Source: Planctomycetota bacterium (GTDB taxonomy: Bacteria; Planctomycetota; UBA8742; UBA2392). Taken from it: a DNA stretch of 64,000 bases. Position numbers and translations under genes: made by a program. This document shows, in pieces, positions 43,345-51,581 of the stretch. Each line of letters opens with the position of its first letter. Position 1 is the stretch's first letter. The notes below the pieces were generated by a model. It had not been told where the DNA came from. It saw nothing but the letters and a program-made list of their open reading frames with translations, and did no database searches. The stretch spans positions 124,001 through 188,000 of the forward strand of contig JACKID010000004.1 of NCBI GenBank assembly GCA_020638675.1. The letters are read 5' to 3'.

Positions 43345-45066
43345 ATGAACGAAGCTGCACCCAACGAATCCTCCGGCACGGCCGTCTGGCTGGTCCCGCT
43401 GATCATCCTGCCGCTGCTGATCGGCGCGCTGGTGGTGGGGTATCTGCTGCTGCCGACGCCGGGTGCGAAGTCGGGCAACGGCGCGGCCAACTCGACACCT
43501 GCCATCCCCAGCCTCGGCTCACGCGGGCACCCGGTTGAGGATTCGCCCAACGAGCCCGCGCCTGCGAACAACGACGAGTCCACGGACCCCAGTGATGGCG
43601 GCGAGGCAGCGGACGGCGGAAGCGAGCCGGAGCCCGAGTACGCCAACACGGAGCGTGAAATCGACATCTGGCTCAGCAACCTCGCGATCGCCACGCGCGC
43701 CAACGACCGGCGCGGGATCGCCTTGCAGCAGGAGATGCTGGGCAAGGCGCGGCCTGACGAGCTGGTCGACCAGCGCGTGCGCAACGCGCTCGACAGCGAA
43801 GTCAGCGCGGTCGTGCGGATCCAGTATTTCCTCGCCTATCACGAAGCGCCCGCGAAGCACGACTGGGCGATGCACGTCTACGACACGCGCACGGCCAAGT
43901 TCATGGGCACCGACGACCAGCTCGCCGGCGGCGAAGCGGAAGAGTTGAAGCTGATCGCCTCGCACCTGTTCGATTCGCTCAGCATCGACTGGCATCGCGA
44001 CGAAGCCGGTGATACGCGCGTCATGGCGCTGCTGCGCAACCTGCTCGATACCGAGAAGCCTGAGTGGCTGCAGGACGTCGCGCTCCAGTGGGCGATCATG
44101 CCGATGATCAAGGACCACCTCGTCAGCTTTGCCCGCGCCGTTGAGCAGGAACTCCGCAACCTGCTGCTGCGCCGTACTGCAGCGCTTGAGCTGCGCGAGT
44201 ATTTCTTCTGGGCGTACGTGCTGACCTTCGATCCGCACACAGGCGTGTTCCTTGAGCTTGCGCGCTCTGAGTGGTGGGACTACGCGTCGGCGCTGCTGCC
44301 GCTCTACGGGCGTCGCACCAAACCCGGCGAGCTGCGCATCGGCGGCGATCCGCTGGACGGCATCCCCGAATGGTCGCTGGAAGTCGCCCGGAGCGAAGAG
44401 CTTCCCAAGCTGTTCGAGCAGTTGCTGCAAGGCACGCTGCCCGCCGAACACAAGCGCCTGCTGATCCAGCGTATCGCGCAGTACAACGTGCCCAACGGGC
44501 GTGCGATGATTGAAGCCGGATTGGCTCGCAAGGACGCCAACTATCCGGACTACCTGACGGCCTTCGGCAGCTTTGCGGCTGACGACGCTGACCTGCAGCG
44601 ACTGACCGCCGCTGCGAACGATCCGGACATCCCGTCCGCTGCCGGCGCCATCGAAGGGCTGCGCCAGAGCAGCCTGAACGCCGCGGACGCGGAGCTGCGC
44701 AAGGTGCTCGAGCAAGGGCTGAACCTCGGCGTGAAGTCGCAGGCGCTGGGTGCCCTGTTGTCGCGTGCGTCGGACAAATCCGCGCTGCTGGAGGAATACC
44801 TGGACCCGAACAAGGACGCCTCGCTGCGCGCGGTCGCCGTCTCGGCCGTGCCGATCGATGACGTCACCCGCCTGCAGCGCGTCGCCGAGGATGACATCTC
44901 GCCGACTGTGCGGCTGGCGGCGGTGAATCGCGTGGGCGGCATCGTGCCCGCGACGTCGCAGGAGCGCAAAGACCTGCACGGCTGGTTCGTGAAGATCAAG
45001 ACGCGCGACAGCTCGCCGGTGATCCGCGCCGCGGCGCGCAAGTACGCCGAAGCCACGGAGGACTAG
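43345..45066 (+). CDS. Membrane-anchored HEAT-like repeat protein of unknown function
   Basis: A 573-residue protein with an N-terminal transmembrane anchor (VWLVPLIILPLLIGALVVGY), an acidic Ser/Pro-rich linker and a long helical outer domain. The C-terminal part has short repeats suggestive of HEAT units (LYDPNKDASLRAVAVSAVP-like LDPNKDASLRAVAVSAVPID and DDISPTVRLAAVNRVGG). No catalytic motif. AGAGGA precedes the ATG. It may be co-transcribed with meaB, which starts 32 bp after its stop, but meaB has its own -10-like sequence. Confidence 0.7.
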   Translation: MNEAAPNESSGTAVWLVPLIILPLLIGALVVGYLLLPTPGAKSGNGAANSTPAIPSLGSRGHPVEDSPNEPAPANNDESTDPSDGGEAADGGSEPEPEYANTEREIDIWLSNLAIATRANDRRGIALQQEMLGKARPDELVDQRVRNALDSEVSAVVRIQYFLAYHEAPAKHDWAMHVYDTRTAKFMGTDDQLAGGEAEELKLIASHLFDSLSIDWHRDEAGDTRVMALLRNLLDTEKPEWLQDVALQWAIMPMIKDHLVSFARAVEQELRNLLLRRTAALELREYFFWAYVLTFDPHTGVFLELARSEWWDYASALLPLYGRRTKPGELRIGGDPLDGIPEWSLEVARSEELPKLFEQLLQGTLPAEHKRLLIQRIAQYNVPNGRAMIEAGLARKDANYPDYLTAFGSFAADDADLQRLTAAANDPDIPSAAGAIEGLRQSSLNAADAELRKVLEQGLNLGVKSQALGALLSRASDKSALLEEYLDPNKDASLRAVAVSAVPIDDVTRLQRVAEDDISPTVRLAAVNRVGGIVPATSQERKDLHGWFVKIKTRDSSPVIRAAARKYAEATED

Positions 45067-45086
45067 TGGCGGCTATCCGGCTACGC

Positions 45087-45092
45087 CATACT
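45087..45092 (+). promoter_or_regulatory. -10-like hexamer of a possible leaderless meaB mRNA
   Basis: CATACT ends 6 nt before the ATG at 45099; no -35 resemblance. Confidence 0.35.
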
Positions 45093-45098
45093 GTGGCC

Positions 45099-46049
45099 AT
45101 GGATCTGATTTCCCGCATACAGTCCGGAGAAACCCGCGCCATCGCGCGCGCGCTCACGCTGGTGGAAAACGGCGACGATGCCTTCACGCAAGCGCTCGAC
45201 GCCGCGTTCGCAGCCATTCCACACCCCGAGCGCATCGGCATCACCGGCCCGCCCGGCAGCGGCAAGAGCACCCTCACCAGCGCGCTGGTCAAGGCGCTGC
45301 GTGACGAGAACAAACGCGTCGGAGTGGTCGCCGTTGACCCGTCAAGCCCGTTCAGCGGCGGCGCGCTTCTCGGTGACCGCCTGCGCATGTCGGAGCACGC
45401 ACTCGACGACGACGTGTTCGTGCGCAGCATGGCGAGCCGTGGGCGCTTCGGCGGGCTGGCCATCGGCAGCGAGGACGCCTGCGACGTGCTGGCGCTGGCC
45501 AAGTTCGATCCGGTGATTGTCGAAACTGTCGGCGTCGGGCAGAGCGAAGTGGACATCGCGCGCCTGGCGGACACCACCGTCGTCGTGCTGACACCCAGCG
45601 CGGGCGACAGCGTGCAGGCGCTCAAGGCCGGCATCATGGAAGTCGCGGAAGTCGTCGTGATCAACAAGGCCGACCGCGAGGGCGCGGCCCGCCTCGAGGA
45701 AGACATCAAGGAAGCAATGGAGCTGCGCCCGATGCCGCCGGAAGGCCAGCCCATGTGGCGGCCGCCGATCGTGCGAACAGTCGCGACTGAGAATCGCGGT
45801 GTCACTGATTTGCTGGCGGCGATTGCACAACACCGCACGTTTCTTGCCGGTAACAAACTGCTTGCCGCAGTGCGACAGAAACGTGCCGAAAGCCGCCTCA
45901 AGGATCTGGCGGGCGCCGCGCTGGTTGCCAGCCTGCAGGCGGAAGGCCGCGCCCAGGGCCTGTTTGACGGGCTTCGCGCACGCGTGCGCTCCGGCGAGCT
46001 TTCACCCCGCGCAGCGGTGAAAGAGCTGCTGGCTGCGCTTTCTCTCTAG
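45099..46049 (+). CDS. meaB: Methylmalonyl-CoA mutase-associated GTPase MeaB (ArgK family)
   Basis: G3E-family GTPase of 316 residues that guards B12-dependent acyl-CoA mutases, ejecting inactivated cofactor. Visible motifs are GITGPPGSGKSTLTSALVKA (P-loop), VAVDPSSPFSGGALLGDRLR, VRSMASRGRFGGLA (switch region), VIVETVGVGQSEVDIARLAD (Walker B/switch) and VINKADREGA (base specificity). Its length is near the family norm. Because IcmF at 1-2224 carries its own G domain, MeaB probably serves a separate methylmalonyl-CoA mutase encoded elsewhere. The start is ATG 45099, not the upstream GTG at 45066. Confidence 0.95.
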   Translation: MDLISRIQSGETRAIARALTLVENGDDAFTQALDAAFAAIPHPERIGITGPPGSGKSTLTSALVKALRDENKRVGVVAVDPSSPFSGGALLGDRLRMSEHALDDDVFVRSMASRGRFGGLAIGSEDACDVLALAKFDPVIVETVGVGQSEVDIARLADTTVVVLTPSAGDSVQALKAGIMEVAEVVVINKADREGAARLEEDIKEAMELRPMPPEGQPMWRPPIVRTVATENRGVTDLLAAIAQHRTFLAGNKLLAAVRQKRAESRLKDLAGAALVASLQAEGRAQGLFDGLRARVRSGELSPRAAVKELLAALSL

Positions 46050-46051
46050 GC

Positions 46052-46080
46052 AAAAAATCCGATTTCACCCCGGCGGATTT
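46052..46080 (-). terminator. Terminator-like hairpin on the minus strand
   Basis: AAATCCG / CGGATTT stem, 12-nt loop, ending in a run of six T on the minus strand. It could end hemY or a transcript from 46050-46260. Confidence 0.5.
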
Positions 46081-46282
46081 GTGGAACTAGCCGGGTGAGG
46101 AGTCCGTTTAAGAAAGTGAACAGGGACGAATCGGAACTACGAGGGGACAGACGAACGACCCTGAATTGAAGGACAAACGGAAAGACTGACACAAGACGAT
46201 TCGAAAGGACTTCAACACCGCGGTGGCTCTTCAGAGACACCCTTCTCCACGCGCGCAACGCGCAAGCAAAAAACCCTAGAGG

Positions 46283-46313
46283 CTCGACGGCCCCTCCCCC
46301 ATATACCGTCGAG
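46283..46313 (+). terminator. Terminator-like hairpin on the plus strand
   Basis: CTCGACGG / CCGTCGAG stem with a 15-nt C-rich loop, followed by CTTTGCT. Confidence 0.4.
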
Positions 46314-46413
46314 CTTTGCTAAGCGAACCCGGCGGCCCCCCTGCCGGGTTCATAGCTTTAACGTGTTGTGGGCATCCTGCCCGCAAGCCTGAACATGGCC
46401 AGGGCCACCGTGG

Positions 46414-47814
46414 TCACGCCATCAGTTTCGTAGCGGCCTCATTGGCGTTGCGGATGCAGTCGGGAATCCCGACGCCGTCGAAGCCGTTGCCGATGATGGC
46501 GAGGCTGGCGTGGGCCGCGGCAAGTTCGCGGATCTTCGCCACGCGCTCGAGGTGACCGACGTGGTATTGCGCCATGGCGCCCGGGTGCGCGCCCGCGATC
46601 GAGAACAGCGGCTCGCCCTTAACACCAACCAGCTCGCGTAACTCTTCGAGCGCAACGCGCGTTTGCTCATCCGACGAAAGGTCCGCGACTTCCGGGTTGA
46701 GTGCGCCGCCCATGAAGACGCGGATCACGGCCTTGCCTTCCGGCGCGCGCCCTTCGAACTTCACGCTGCTGAAACTGAACGCAATGATCCGGCGTTTTTC
46801 GACGGCCGGGATGACGGCGCCGATGCCGTCCATCGCGTGCGCGACCTGCGCGCGCTCGAAGACGAAGTTCACGACCGCCGCGCCGGCGTACTCAATGGCA
46901 GCCAGGGCGTCCGCCAAGTCCGCGTCCGTCTCGCGCAACAGATTCGCCGAACCCTGCGCGGGCAACGCAAGCACGACCGCGTCGGCCGATAGCGTCTCGC
47001 CATCAAGCCCAATCTGCCAGCCATTGCCTTGGCGCTTGAGGGCGTTTACGCGCGTGTTCGGCCGAATGGACTCCGCGGGCAAGCCCGCTTTCAGTGCATC
47101 CGGCAGGACGCTCATTCCGCCCTTGAACGTCACAAACAGGCCGTAGCGCGGACCGGCGGCCTTGGCGACTTCGCCGCCGCTGGGCGACTTCCCGCCTTCA
47201 CCCTTGGCCCGTCTCCGTAGCGCTTTGATCACGCTGCCGTGCTTGCGCTCCATCTCAATGAAGGCGGGAAAGGTTGCCTTCAAACTGAGCTTCTCCGGGT
47301 CGGCCGTGTAGATGCCGGCGATCATCGGCTGGGCGATGCGGTCCAGCGCTTCGCGGCCGAAGCGGCGGCGCACGAAACTCGCGAGTGACTCGTCCTGCTC
47401 ATTGCGGCGCACGCCCTTGAGTAACTCCAGCGCCATGCGGAACTTGCCGGGCCAGCTCAGGATCGGTGTTTTGATCAGCGCCTTGATCGACATCGGGCTG
47501 ATCAGGAAGAAGCCCTCGGGCAGACGCTTCAGCGCGCCGTGGTGCAGGATGAAGCTGCGCCGCACGCCTTCTCGCGTACCGATGATCTGGTCGCCGAGCC
47601 CGAGCTCGTTCGCCAACTCCATCGCGGCGGGCTTGTTCGAGGCCCAGCAGTCCGGGCCGGTTTCGAGCAGGCAGTCGTCGTGGCGCACGCTGCCGATCAC
47701 GCCGCCAAAGTGGTCGGACGCCTCCAGCAGCGTCACCCGCGCGCCCGCTTTGTGCAGACGGTAGGCGGCCGTGAGCCCGCTGATTCCCCCACCGATGACG
47801 ACGACATGCTTCAT
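46414..47814 (-). CDS. hemY: Protoporphyrinogen/coproporphyrinogen oxidase (HemY type)
   Basis: FAD-dependent oxidase of 466 residues in haem synthesis, using oxygen to oxidise protoporphyrinogen IX or coproporphyrinogen III. The N-terminal dinucleotide-binding motif is VVVIGGGISGLTAAYRLHKA followed by a Glu in TLLEASDHFGG. Other features are ETGPDCWASNKPAAMELANE, then IAQPMIAGIYTADPEKLSLK, and the C-terminal FAD-contacting IIGNGFDGVGIPDCIRNANE. The size matches HemY rather than the small HemG. It begins at 47814 with a -10-like TATACC 6 nt upstream. No other haem gene is adjacent. Which porphyrinogen it prefers cannot be read from sequence alone. Confidence 0.92.
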   Translation of the reverse strand: MKHVVVIGGGISGLTAAYRLHKAGARVTLLEASDHFGGVIGSVRHDDCLLETGPDCWASNKPAAMELANELGLGDQIIGTREGVRRSFILHHGALKRLPEGFFLISPMSIKALIKTPILSWPGKFRMALELLKGVRRNEQDESLASFVRRRFGREALDRIAQPMIAGIYTADPEKLSLKATFPAFIEMERKHGSVIKALRRRAKGEGGKSPSGGEVAKAAGPRYGLFVTFKGGMSVLPDALKAGLPAESIRPNTRVNALKRQGNGWQIGLDGETLSADAVVLALPAQGSANLLRETDADLADALAAIEYAGAAVVNFVFERAQVAHAMDGIGAVIPAVEKRRIIAFSFSSVKFEGRAPEGKAVIRVFMGGALNPEVADLSSDEQTRVALEELRELVGVKGEPLFSIAGAHPGAMAQYHVGHLERVAKIRELAAAHASLAIIGNGFDGVGIPDCIRNANEAATKLMA

Positions 47815-47820
47815 GCGCAC

Positions 47821-47826
47821 GGTATA
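47821..47826 (-). promoter_or_regulatory. -10-like hexamer of a possible leaderless hemY mRNA
   Basis: TATACC on the minus strand, ending 6 nt before the ATG at 47814. Confidence 0.4.
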
Positions 47827-47849
47827 GCAATGGTTGTCCGCAGGCGCGA

Positions 47850-47932
47850 AGGCCTGCAACTCCATCTCACACAGAGGCGCGGAGCCGCAGACAGGGGCCA
47901 CTGCAATCCTCCGCGTCTCTGCTTGAGCGTGG
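47850..47932. repeat. CACAGAG-type dispersed repeat
   Basis: Contains CATCTCACACAGAGGCGCGG and CCTCCGCGTCTCTGC, which form an imperfect inverted repeat. A related word (GATCTCGCACAGAGACCACG) is at 54360. It fills the gap between the NAD-kinase-like gene and hemY. Confidence 0.45.
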
Positions 47933-47936
47933 CCTC

Positions 47937-48857
47937 CTATGCATCCGCCACTTGCGGGATCACGAGGTTGAGTGTGCGCTTGGCGATGGTGATCCTGACG
48001 GTGTGGCCCTCGTTGAATTCGAGGTAGTCGGCCTCGATGCCGTCGCCGAAGATCACGCCGCCTTCTTCCATTTCGCTGATGAGTTCCAGCTCGTCGCCTT
48101 CGTTGAGAAAGCCGAAGTTGATGTCCACGCCCGTGGCGATGCTGGGCCACGGCTCGCGCACCATGTAGGTCAGGCGGCGGTCGACCGGCGCGGGCAGCGG
48201 CTCGTTGATGCCGCGCTGGCGGGTGATGCTGGAGGTCCAGCCGGTGGCGCCTGTGCCGGTTGAGATGATCACGCCGGATGATGAGTGGCGCTCGACCGCC
48301 TTGCCAACGCGGATTCGGTACTTGGCGCTCTGGTGGCTCATATGTCCGACAAACAGCTCGTTCAGCGCGGGCAGCATCTGGCCGTCCTCGCGCGTGGCCA
48401 GCACCATCGCGCGCGCCTCTACCGTGTAGCCCTGATGGCGCTGGTTCACCCACTCGATCAGCTTGGCGGCGTCGGCCGGGTTGTGACGGCACAGCACGCC
48501 GGGCCAGGTTTCGAAGTCCGGGTTGAAGCCGATCAGCAGCTGCCCGTGCAGGTACTTGGCGATGTTCGGCACCAGCCCGTCCTGGCCGACCGCGAGGATC
48601 ACGTCGTCGGGATTGAACAGAAAGCGGTCGAACTCTTCGCGGCTGAGCTGCACCCGGCGCTGCTCGGCCGGGATGGCGCGGATGACTTTGTCCAGCGCGG
48701 CCTGTTGCAGCTCGTGCGCACGCAGCGGGCGGTCGAACTTGCGCCCGCGCGACTCCACGTAGAACTTCGCCTGGTCGATGGTGCCGAAGCGGCGGATCAG
48801 CATGTCGAGGGGCGTCGGGCGCGTGACGATGACGAGTCTGGGAAGTTTCGGGTTCAT
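47937..48857 (-). CDS. Divergent NAD-kinase-like protein
   Basis: A 306-residue protein with the NAD/diacylglycerol-kinase fold. The nucleotide-binding loop reads VILAVGQDGLVPNIAKYL, where NAD kinases have GGDGTLL: the catalytic Asp is kept, but Gly-2 is Gln and Thr is Leu. The NAD-site segment is PALNELFVGHMSHQSAKYRI, and the second diphosphate loop is GVIISTGTGATGW in place of the usual STPTGSTAY. GGAGGG lies about 9 nt before the ATG. It probably phosphorylates NAD or a related nucleotide, but the altered loop leaves substrate and activity open. It lies between hemY and the SPFH gene on the same strand. Confidence 0.72.
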   Translation of the reverse strand: MNPKLPRLVIVTRPTPLDMLIRRFGTIDQAKFYVESRGRKFDRPLRAHELQQAALDKVIRAIPAEQRRVQLSREEFDRFLFNPDDVILAVGQDGLVPNIAKYLHGQLLIGFNPDFETWPGVLCRHNPADAAKLIEWVNQRHQGYTVEARAMVLATREDGQMLPALNELFVGHMSHQSAKYRIRVGKAVERHSSSGVIISTGTGATGWTSSITRQRGINEPLPAPVDRRLTYMVREPWPSIATGVDINFGFLNEGDELELISEMEEGGVIFGDGIEADYLEFNEGHTVRITIAKRTLNLVIPQVADA

Positions 48858-48949
48858 GGCTTGGGCCCTCCGTGTCGAGGCGTCAGGCGGCAGGTTTGAG
48901 GCGGCAGTGTACTGCAGTTACTGCCGCCTCCCGCCTGATGCCGGCCGCC

Positions 48950-49990
48950 TCAGTTGCTGGGCTTGCCTTCGAGGAACTCCGCCAGCAGGTCGCTCAGCAT
49001 GTTGGGGCTGAAGTTCAGGTGGTCGATCGACTGCACCTTGCGGGCGAACTCGAGGGCCGCCAGTCCGAGCAGCACCTTGCTCGGCAGATCCTTCCATGCC
49101 GCGGCTCGGGCGGCTTCGCTGTCTGCTTCCGCCTGGCCGATGGCGCGCTTGGCCTCGGCGTCGGCTACCGCACGCAGCTTGATCTGGGATGCAGCCGCGT
49201 CGGCCTGCAGGTTGCTGCGCTCAATGGCTGCCTCGGTGGCGAGCTTGTCGGCCTCGGCCGCGCGGGTCACTTCCTCGAGCTTGTTGGCGCCGCGGCGCTG
49301 GATCAGCTCCTCGTTGCGGCGTTCCAGCTCGATTTCGGTGGCCAGCTCGTTCTCCTTGATCGCGCGTTCCTTCTCGACCGCGTCAGCCCGGCGCCGGAAG
49401 ATGGCCTCGTCGGCCTTCTGCTGCAGGCTTTCGCGGGCGGGCGTCTGCAACGCCTTCTCCATCTCGCTGCTGGGGCTGACGTGGATCACGTGCACGTCCA
49501 CCACGGCCAATCCCATGTCGTGCATCTCGTGGTCGTCAATCAGCAGCCCGCGCACGGCGCGCTGGACGGCCTCGGCGCCGGTCTTGACCGCCTCGGCCAG
49601 TGTCATGGTCGAGAGCGCCGTGCGGGCCGGTTCCTGCACCTTCTGGTTGAAAAACTCGGCCAGCTTCTCGAGCGGCTTTTCGGACCAGCTGCCGTTCTCG
49701 GTGCTGATCGCGAAATTGACGCGCTTGGCCGCCAGTTCCGGCTTTGCGACCCGGTAGCGCACCGTGACCTGCACGTTGACGGCCTGCATGTCGGCCGTGC
49801 GTTCGTGCAGCAGGGTGGTGGCTTCGGCGTCTTCCACCGGCAGCAGTGCGACGCTGGCGCTCATGGGCATGAACCAGTAGGCGAGGCCGGCGCCCTGGCG
49901 GGTCAGCTTGCCCGCGCTGTAGTGAAGGATGTACTGGTTGGGCTCAGCCCGCAGGTGGCGTAGCAGGCCCAGTCTTGTGATGGTTGCCAT
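48950..49990 (-). CDS. SPFH/Band 7 domain protein
   Basis: A 346-residue stomatin/prohibitin/flotillin-type protein. Residues 1-190 are the SPFH domain (LPVEDAEATTLLHERTADMQ then AVNVQVTVRYRVAKPELAAK and GLAVVDVHVIHVSPSSEMEK). Residues 190-310 form the long Ala/Glu-rich flotillin-like coiled coil (ERRNEELIQRRGANKLEEVT, AEADKLATEAAIERSNLQAD). No transmembrane helix is visible, so membrane association would be peripheral or through oligomers. AAAGGAG lies 10 nt before the ATG at 49990, and a good promoter lies upstream. Its role in the cell is not indicated by neighbours. Confidence 0.85.
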   Translation of the reverse strand: MATITRLGLLRHLRAEPNQYILHYSAGKLTRQGAGLAYWFMPMSASVALLPVEDAEATTLLHERTADMQAVNVQVTVRYRVAKPELAAKRVNFAISTENGSWSEKPLEKLAEFFNQKVQEPARTALSTMTLAEAVKTGAEAVQRAVRGLLIDDHEMHDMGLAVVDVHVIHVSPSSEMEKALQTPARESLQQKADEAIFRRRADAVEKERAIKENELATEIELERRNEELIQRRGANKLEEVTRAAEADKLATEAAIERSNLQADAAASQIKLRAVADAEAKRAIGQAEADSEAARAAAWKDLPSKVLLGLAALEFARKVQSIDHLNFSPNMLSDLLAEFLEGKPSN

Positions 49991-50027
49991 GGCTCGGCGC
50001 TCCTTTCTGGAGTCTAGGTGTTACTTT

Positions 50028-50063
50028 CACACTTAGTATAGTGTGCGCCTGACACTTTGGCAA
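50028..50063 (-). promoter_or_regulatory. Promoter of the SPFH gene with overlapping palindrome
   Basis: On the minus strand TTGCCA (50058-50063), 17-nt spacer, TATACT (50035-50040), 45 nt before the start codon. The -10 is embedded in the inverted repeat CACACT-TAGTAT-AGTGTG (50028-50045), a possible operator. Confidence 0.55.
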
Positions 50064-50174
50064 ATTTGGCGGGCGGATTTGCTGCGGATTGCGTGACGCG
50101 CTCGTGCTTCGCACTTGCAACTTTGCTTCGCGCCTTCGCGTGACGAGAACGGCGAGTGCGAAGCACGAGCAAGT

Positions 50175-50618
50175 CTACGCGAGTTCATCTCTCAGACGGG
50201 CACGGGTCTCTGCGAGGATGCGCCCCAGCATGTTCCTGCCGCTGCCGTCGGCGCCGCAGCCCCAGTAGTAGTCGCCGGGTGCATTCTCGACAAGATCTTC
50301 GTCGCCAGTAGAGAGCAGCAGCGACTTCAGTGACTCATGCTGAGAAAATTTGGCCCAGACGGCAGCGCGCATGACGTCGTCCTTCACGGCCTCCCAATCT
50401 TTGCGCAGCGGGCGCGAACGCTGGCGGCCCATGCGCGCCGCGTCGTTGGGGCGTTTGGCGTTGCGGATCTGCTCCTCGTGTTCCGTGCCCGCGAACTTCA
50501 TGGCCTGGAAGTAGTGCTCGCTCGTCGGCCAGGACTTGCCGTCGAGCTCAAACGGGAAGTGGGCGAAGTTGCTGAACTCACCCCACTCCTTCGTTCTTCC
50601 ATAGAAGTAGATCGTCAT
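50175..50618 (-). CDS. NADAR-family N-glycosidase (YbiA-like)
   Basis: A 147-residue cytosolic protein of the YbiA/NADAR family, which cleaves N-glycosidic bonds of riboflavin-pathway intermediates or of ADP-ribose on nucleic acid. Conserved features: FSNFAHFPFELDGKSWPTSE then HYFQAMKF (catalytic region), KRPNDAARMGRQRSRPLRKD followed by WEAVKDDVM, and DYYWGCGADGSGRNMLG at the end. The start at 50618 has GAGGG 6 nt upstream; the ATG at 50636 is an alternative. The intergenic DNA downstream (50095-50172) is an inverted GCTCGTGCTTCGCACTT-type repeat. Confidence 0.88.
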   Translation of the reverse strand: MTIYFYGRTKEWGEFSNFAHFPFELDGKSWPTSEHYFQAMKFAGTEHEEQIRNAKRPNDAARMGRQRSRPLRKDWEAVKDDVMRAAVWAKFSQHESLKSLLLSTGDEDLVENAPGDYYWGCGADGSGRNMLGRILAETRARLRDELA

Positions 50619-50692
50619 CACGGCCCTCATACCCAAACGTGCCGGTGGACGGAAATGTCGCGGCGATGTTTGATTCCCCCACGGTCTCCCGG

Positions 50693-50720
50693 TTGCATAA
50701 CGCTGTTATTAGTGTTTACT
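50693..50720 (+). promoter_or_regulatory. Promoter for a leaderless mRNA (plsC-like gene)
   Basis: TTGCAT, 16-nt spacer, TTTACT; then 6 nt to the ATG at 50727. Confidence 0.5.
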
Positions 50721-50726
50721 AAGTCC

Positions 50727-51545
50727 ATGGCCGACATCGACCACGTGCTCGTTGACCAGACACGCCCCACCGGATGGCGCGGGTGGGTGTACCGCACGGC
50801 CGTGAACCTGGCCGCCGCGATGGGCCGCGTGCTGTTCTTCTGGAAGGTCGAAGGCATTGAGCACATCCCGCGCGAGGGCGGTTTGCTGGTCGTCGCCAAC
50901 CACCCCAGCTTCCTTGAGCCTCCGTCGCTGGTCTGCATCATGATCTATGGCGCTGACCGCGACCTTTCCATCATGGCCTGGCACAAGCTGTTCAAGATCC
51001 CGGTCGTCAGCTTCTTTACCAAGACCTACAAGGCCTACCCGGTGAATCGCGAAAACCCCGGGCGCGGGCCGTACCAGACGTTGCTGCATATCCTCAAGAA
51101 CGGCGGCGCGGCCGGCGTTTTCCCGGAGGGCTCGCGCAGCGAGCAGCGCCTGATGGGCCCGTGGAAGCCCGGCGCACTGCGCGCCGCGTTCACGGCCAAG
51201 GCGACGATCCTGCCGATCACTTTCGTGACAGCCGGCGAGTTCTGGCCGCGCGGGCAATGGCGCCCCACGTTCTTCCGCAAGCACCACATCAAGATCCACC
51301 CACCGCAAACCCATGAGCAGTACATGGCCGAAATGCCCGAGGGCATGCGCGAAAAGGACTGGCAGGAAGTGGTCTCGGAGCGCATCCGCGAGTTGATCAA
51401 CGCACCCATCCGTGAACGCCTCGAAGAAGCCCGCGCGCACATCGAGAAGCGGATGGAGCTGTCCGATCCTCTCGGCGACCACGACAACCCGATCGACCAG
51501 CGCAACGCGCGCTACGAAGAAGCCCGCCGCCGCATCAGCGCCTGA
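50727..51545 (+). CDS. 1-acyl-sn-glycerol-3-phosphate acyltransferase (PlsC family)
   Basis: Membrane-associated acyltransferase of 272 residues in phospholipid synthesis, or a related lysophospholipid acyltransferase. Motif I is VVANHPSFLEP: the family H-x4-D is here H-x4-E. Motif III is GVFPEGSRSEQRL and motif IV region is ILPITFVTAGEFWP. An N-terminal amphipathic or membrane helix (GWVYRTAVNLAAAMGRVLFF) and a charged C-terminal tail flank the domain. The start at 50727 lacks a ribosome-binding site but has a promoter-like sequence at leaderless spacing. The Asp-to-Glu change should preserve the charge relay, but activity is not certain. Confidence 0.87.
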   Translation: MADIDHVLVDQTRPTGWRGWVYRTAVNLAAAMGRVLFFWKVEGIEHIPREGGLLVVANHPSFLEPPSLVCIMIYGADRDLSIMAWHKLFKIPVVSFFTKTYKAYPVNRENPGRGPYQTLLHILKNGGAAGVFPEGSRSEQRLMGPWKPGALRAAFTAKATILPITFVTAGEFWPRGQWRPTFFRKHHIKIHPPQTHEQYMAEMPEGMREKDWQEVVSERIRELINAPIRERLEEARAHIEKRMELSDPLGDHDNPIDQRNARYEEARRRISA

Positions 51546-51581
51546 TCTTCTGAACCCGCAACCCCGATTCTGCCGATAGCG

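Larger units (their letters stand above)
46050..46413. other. Unexplained intergenic region, possible structured RNA
   Basis: No convincing gene. From 46080 to 46260 base composition is much less GC-rich and A/purine-rich on the plus strand. Nested complementarity is visible on the plus strand: GGTG (46097) with CACC, GGAGTCC with GGACTTC, CGAATCG with CGATTCG. Hairpins flank it: AAATCCG...CGGATTT on the left and CTCGACGG...CCGTCGAG on the right; a third, ACCCGGC...GCCGGGT, is at 46327. A dispersed TCC-loop word (TGTGGGCA-TCC-TGCCCGCA) is at 46364-46382. Confidence 0.35.

Noticed and set aside
46046..46258. 70-codon minus-strand ORF overlapping the meaB end
   Set aside because: No ribosome-binding site, odd composition, and it coincides with a region that looks like structured RNA.
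46413..48492. Extension of hemY upstream into the NAD-kinase-like gene
   Set aside because: The extra N-terminal residues are out-of-frame translation of the neighbouring gene; the FAD-binding motif begins at the Met at 47814.
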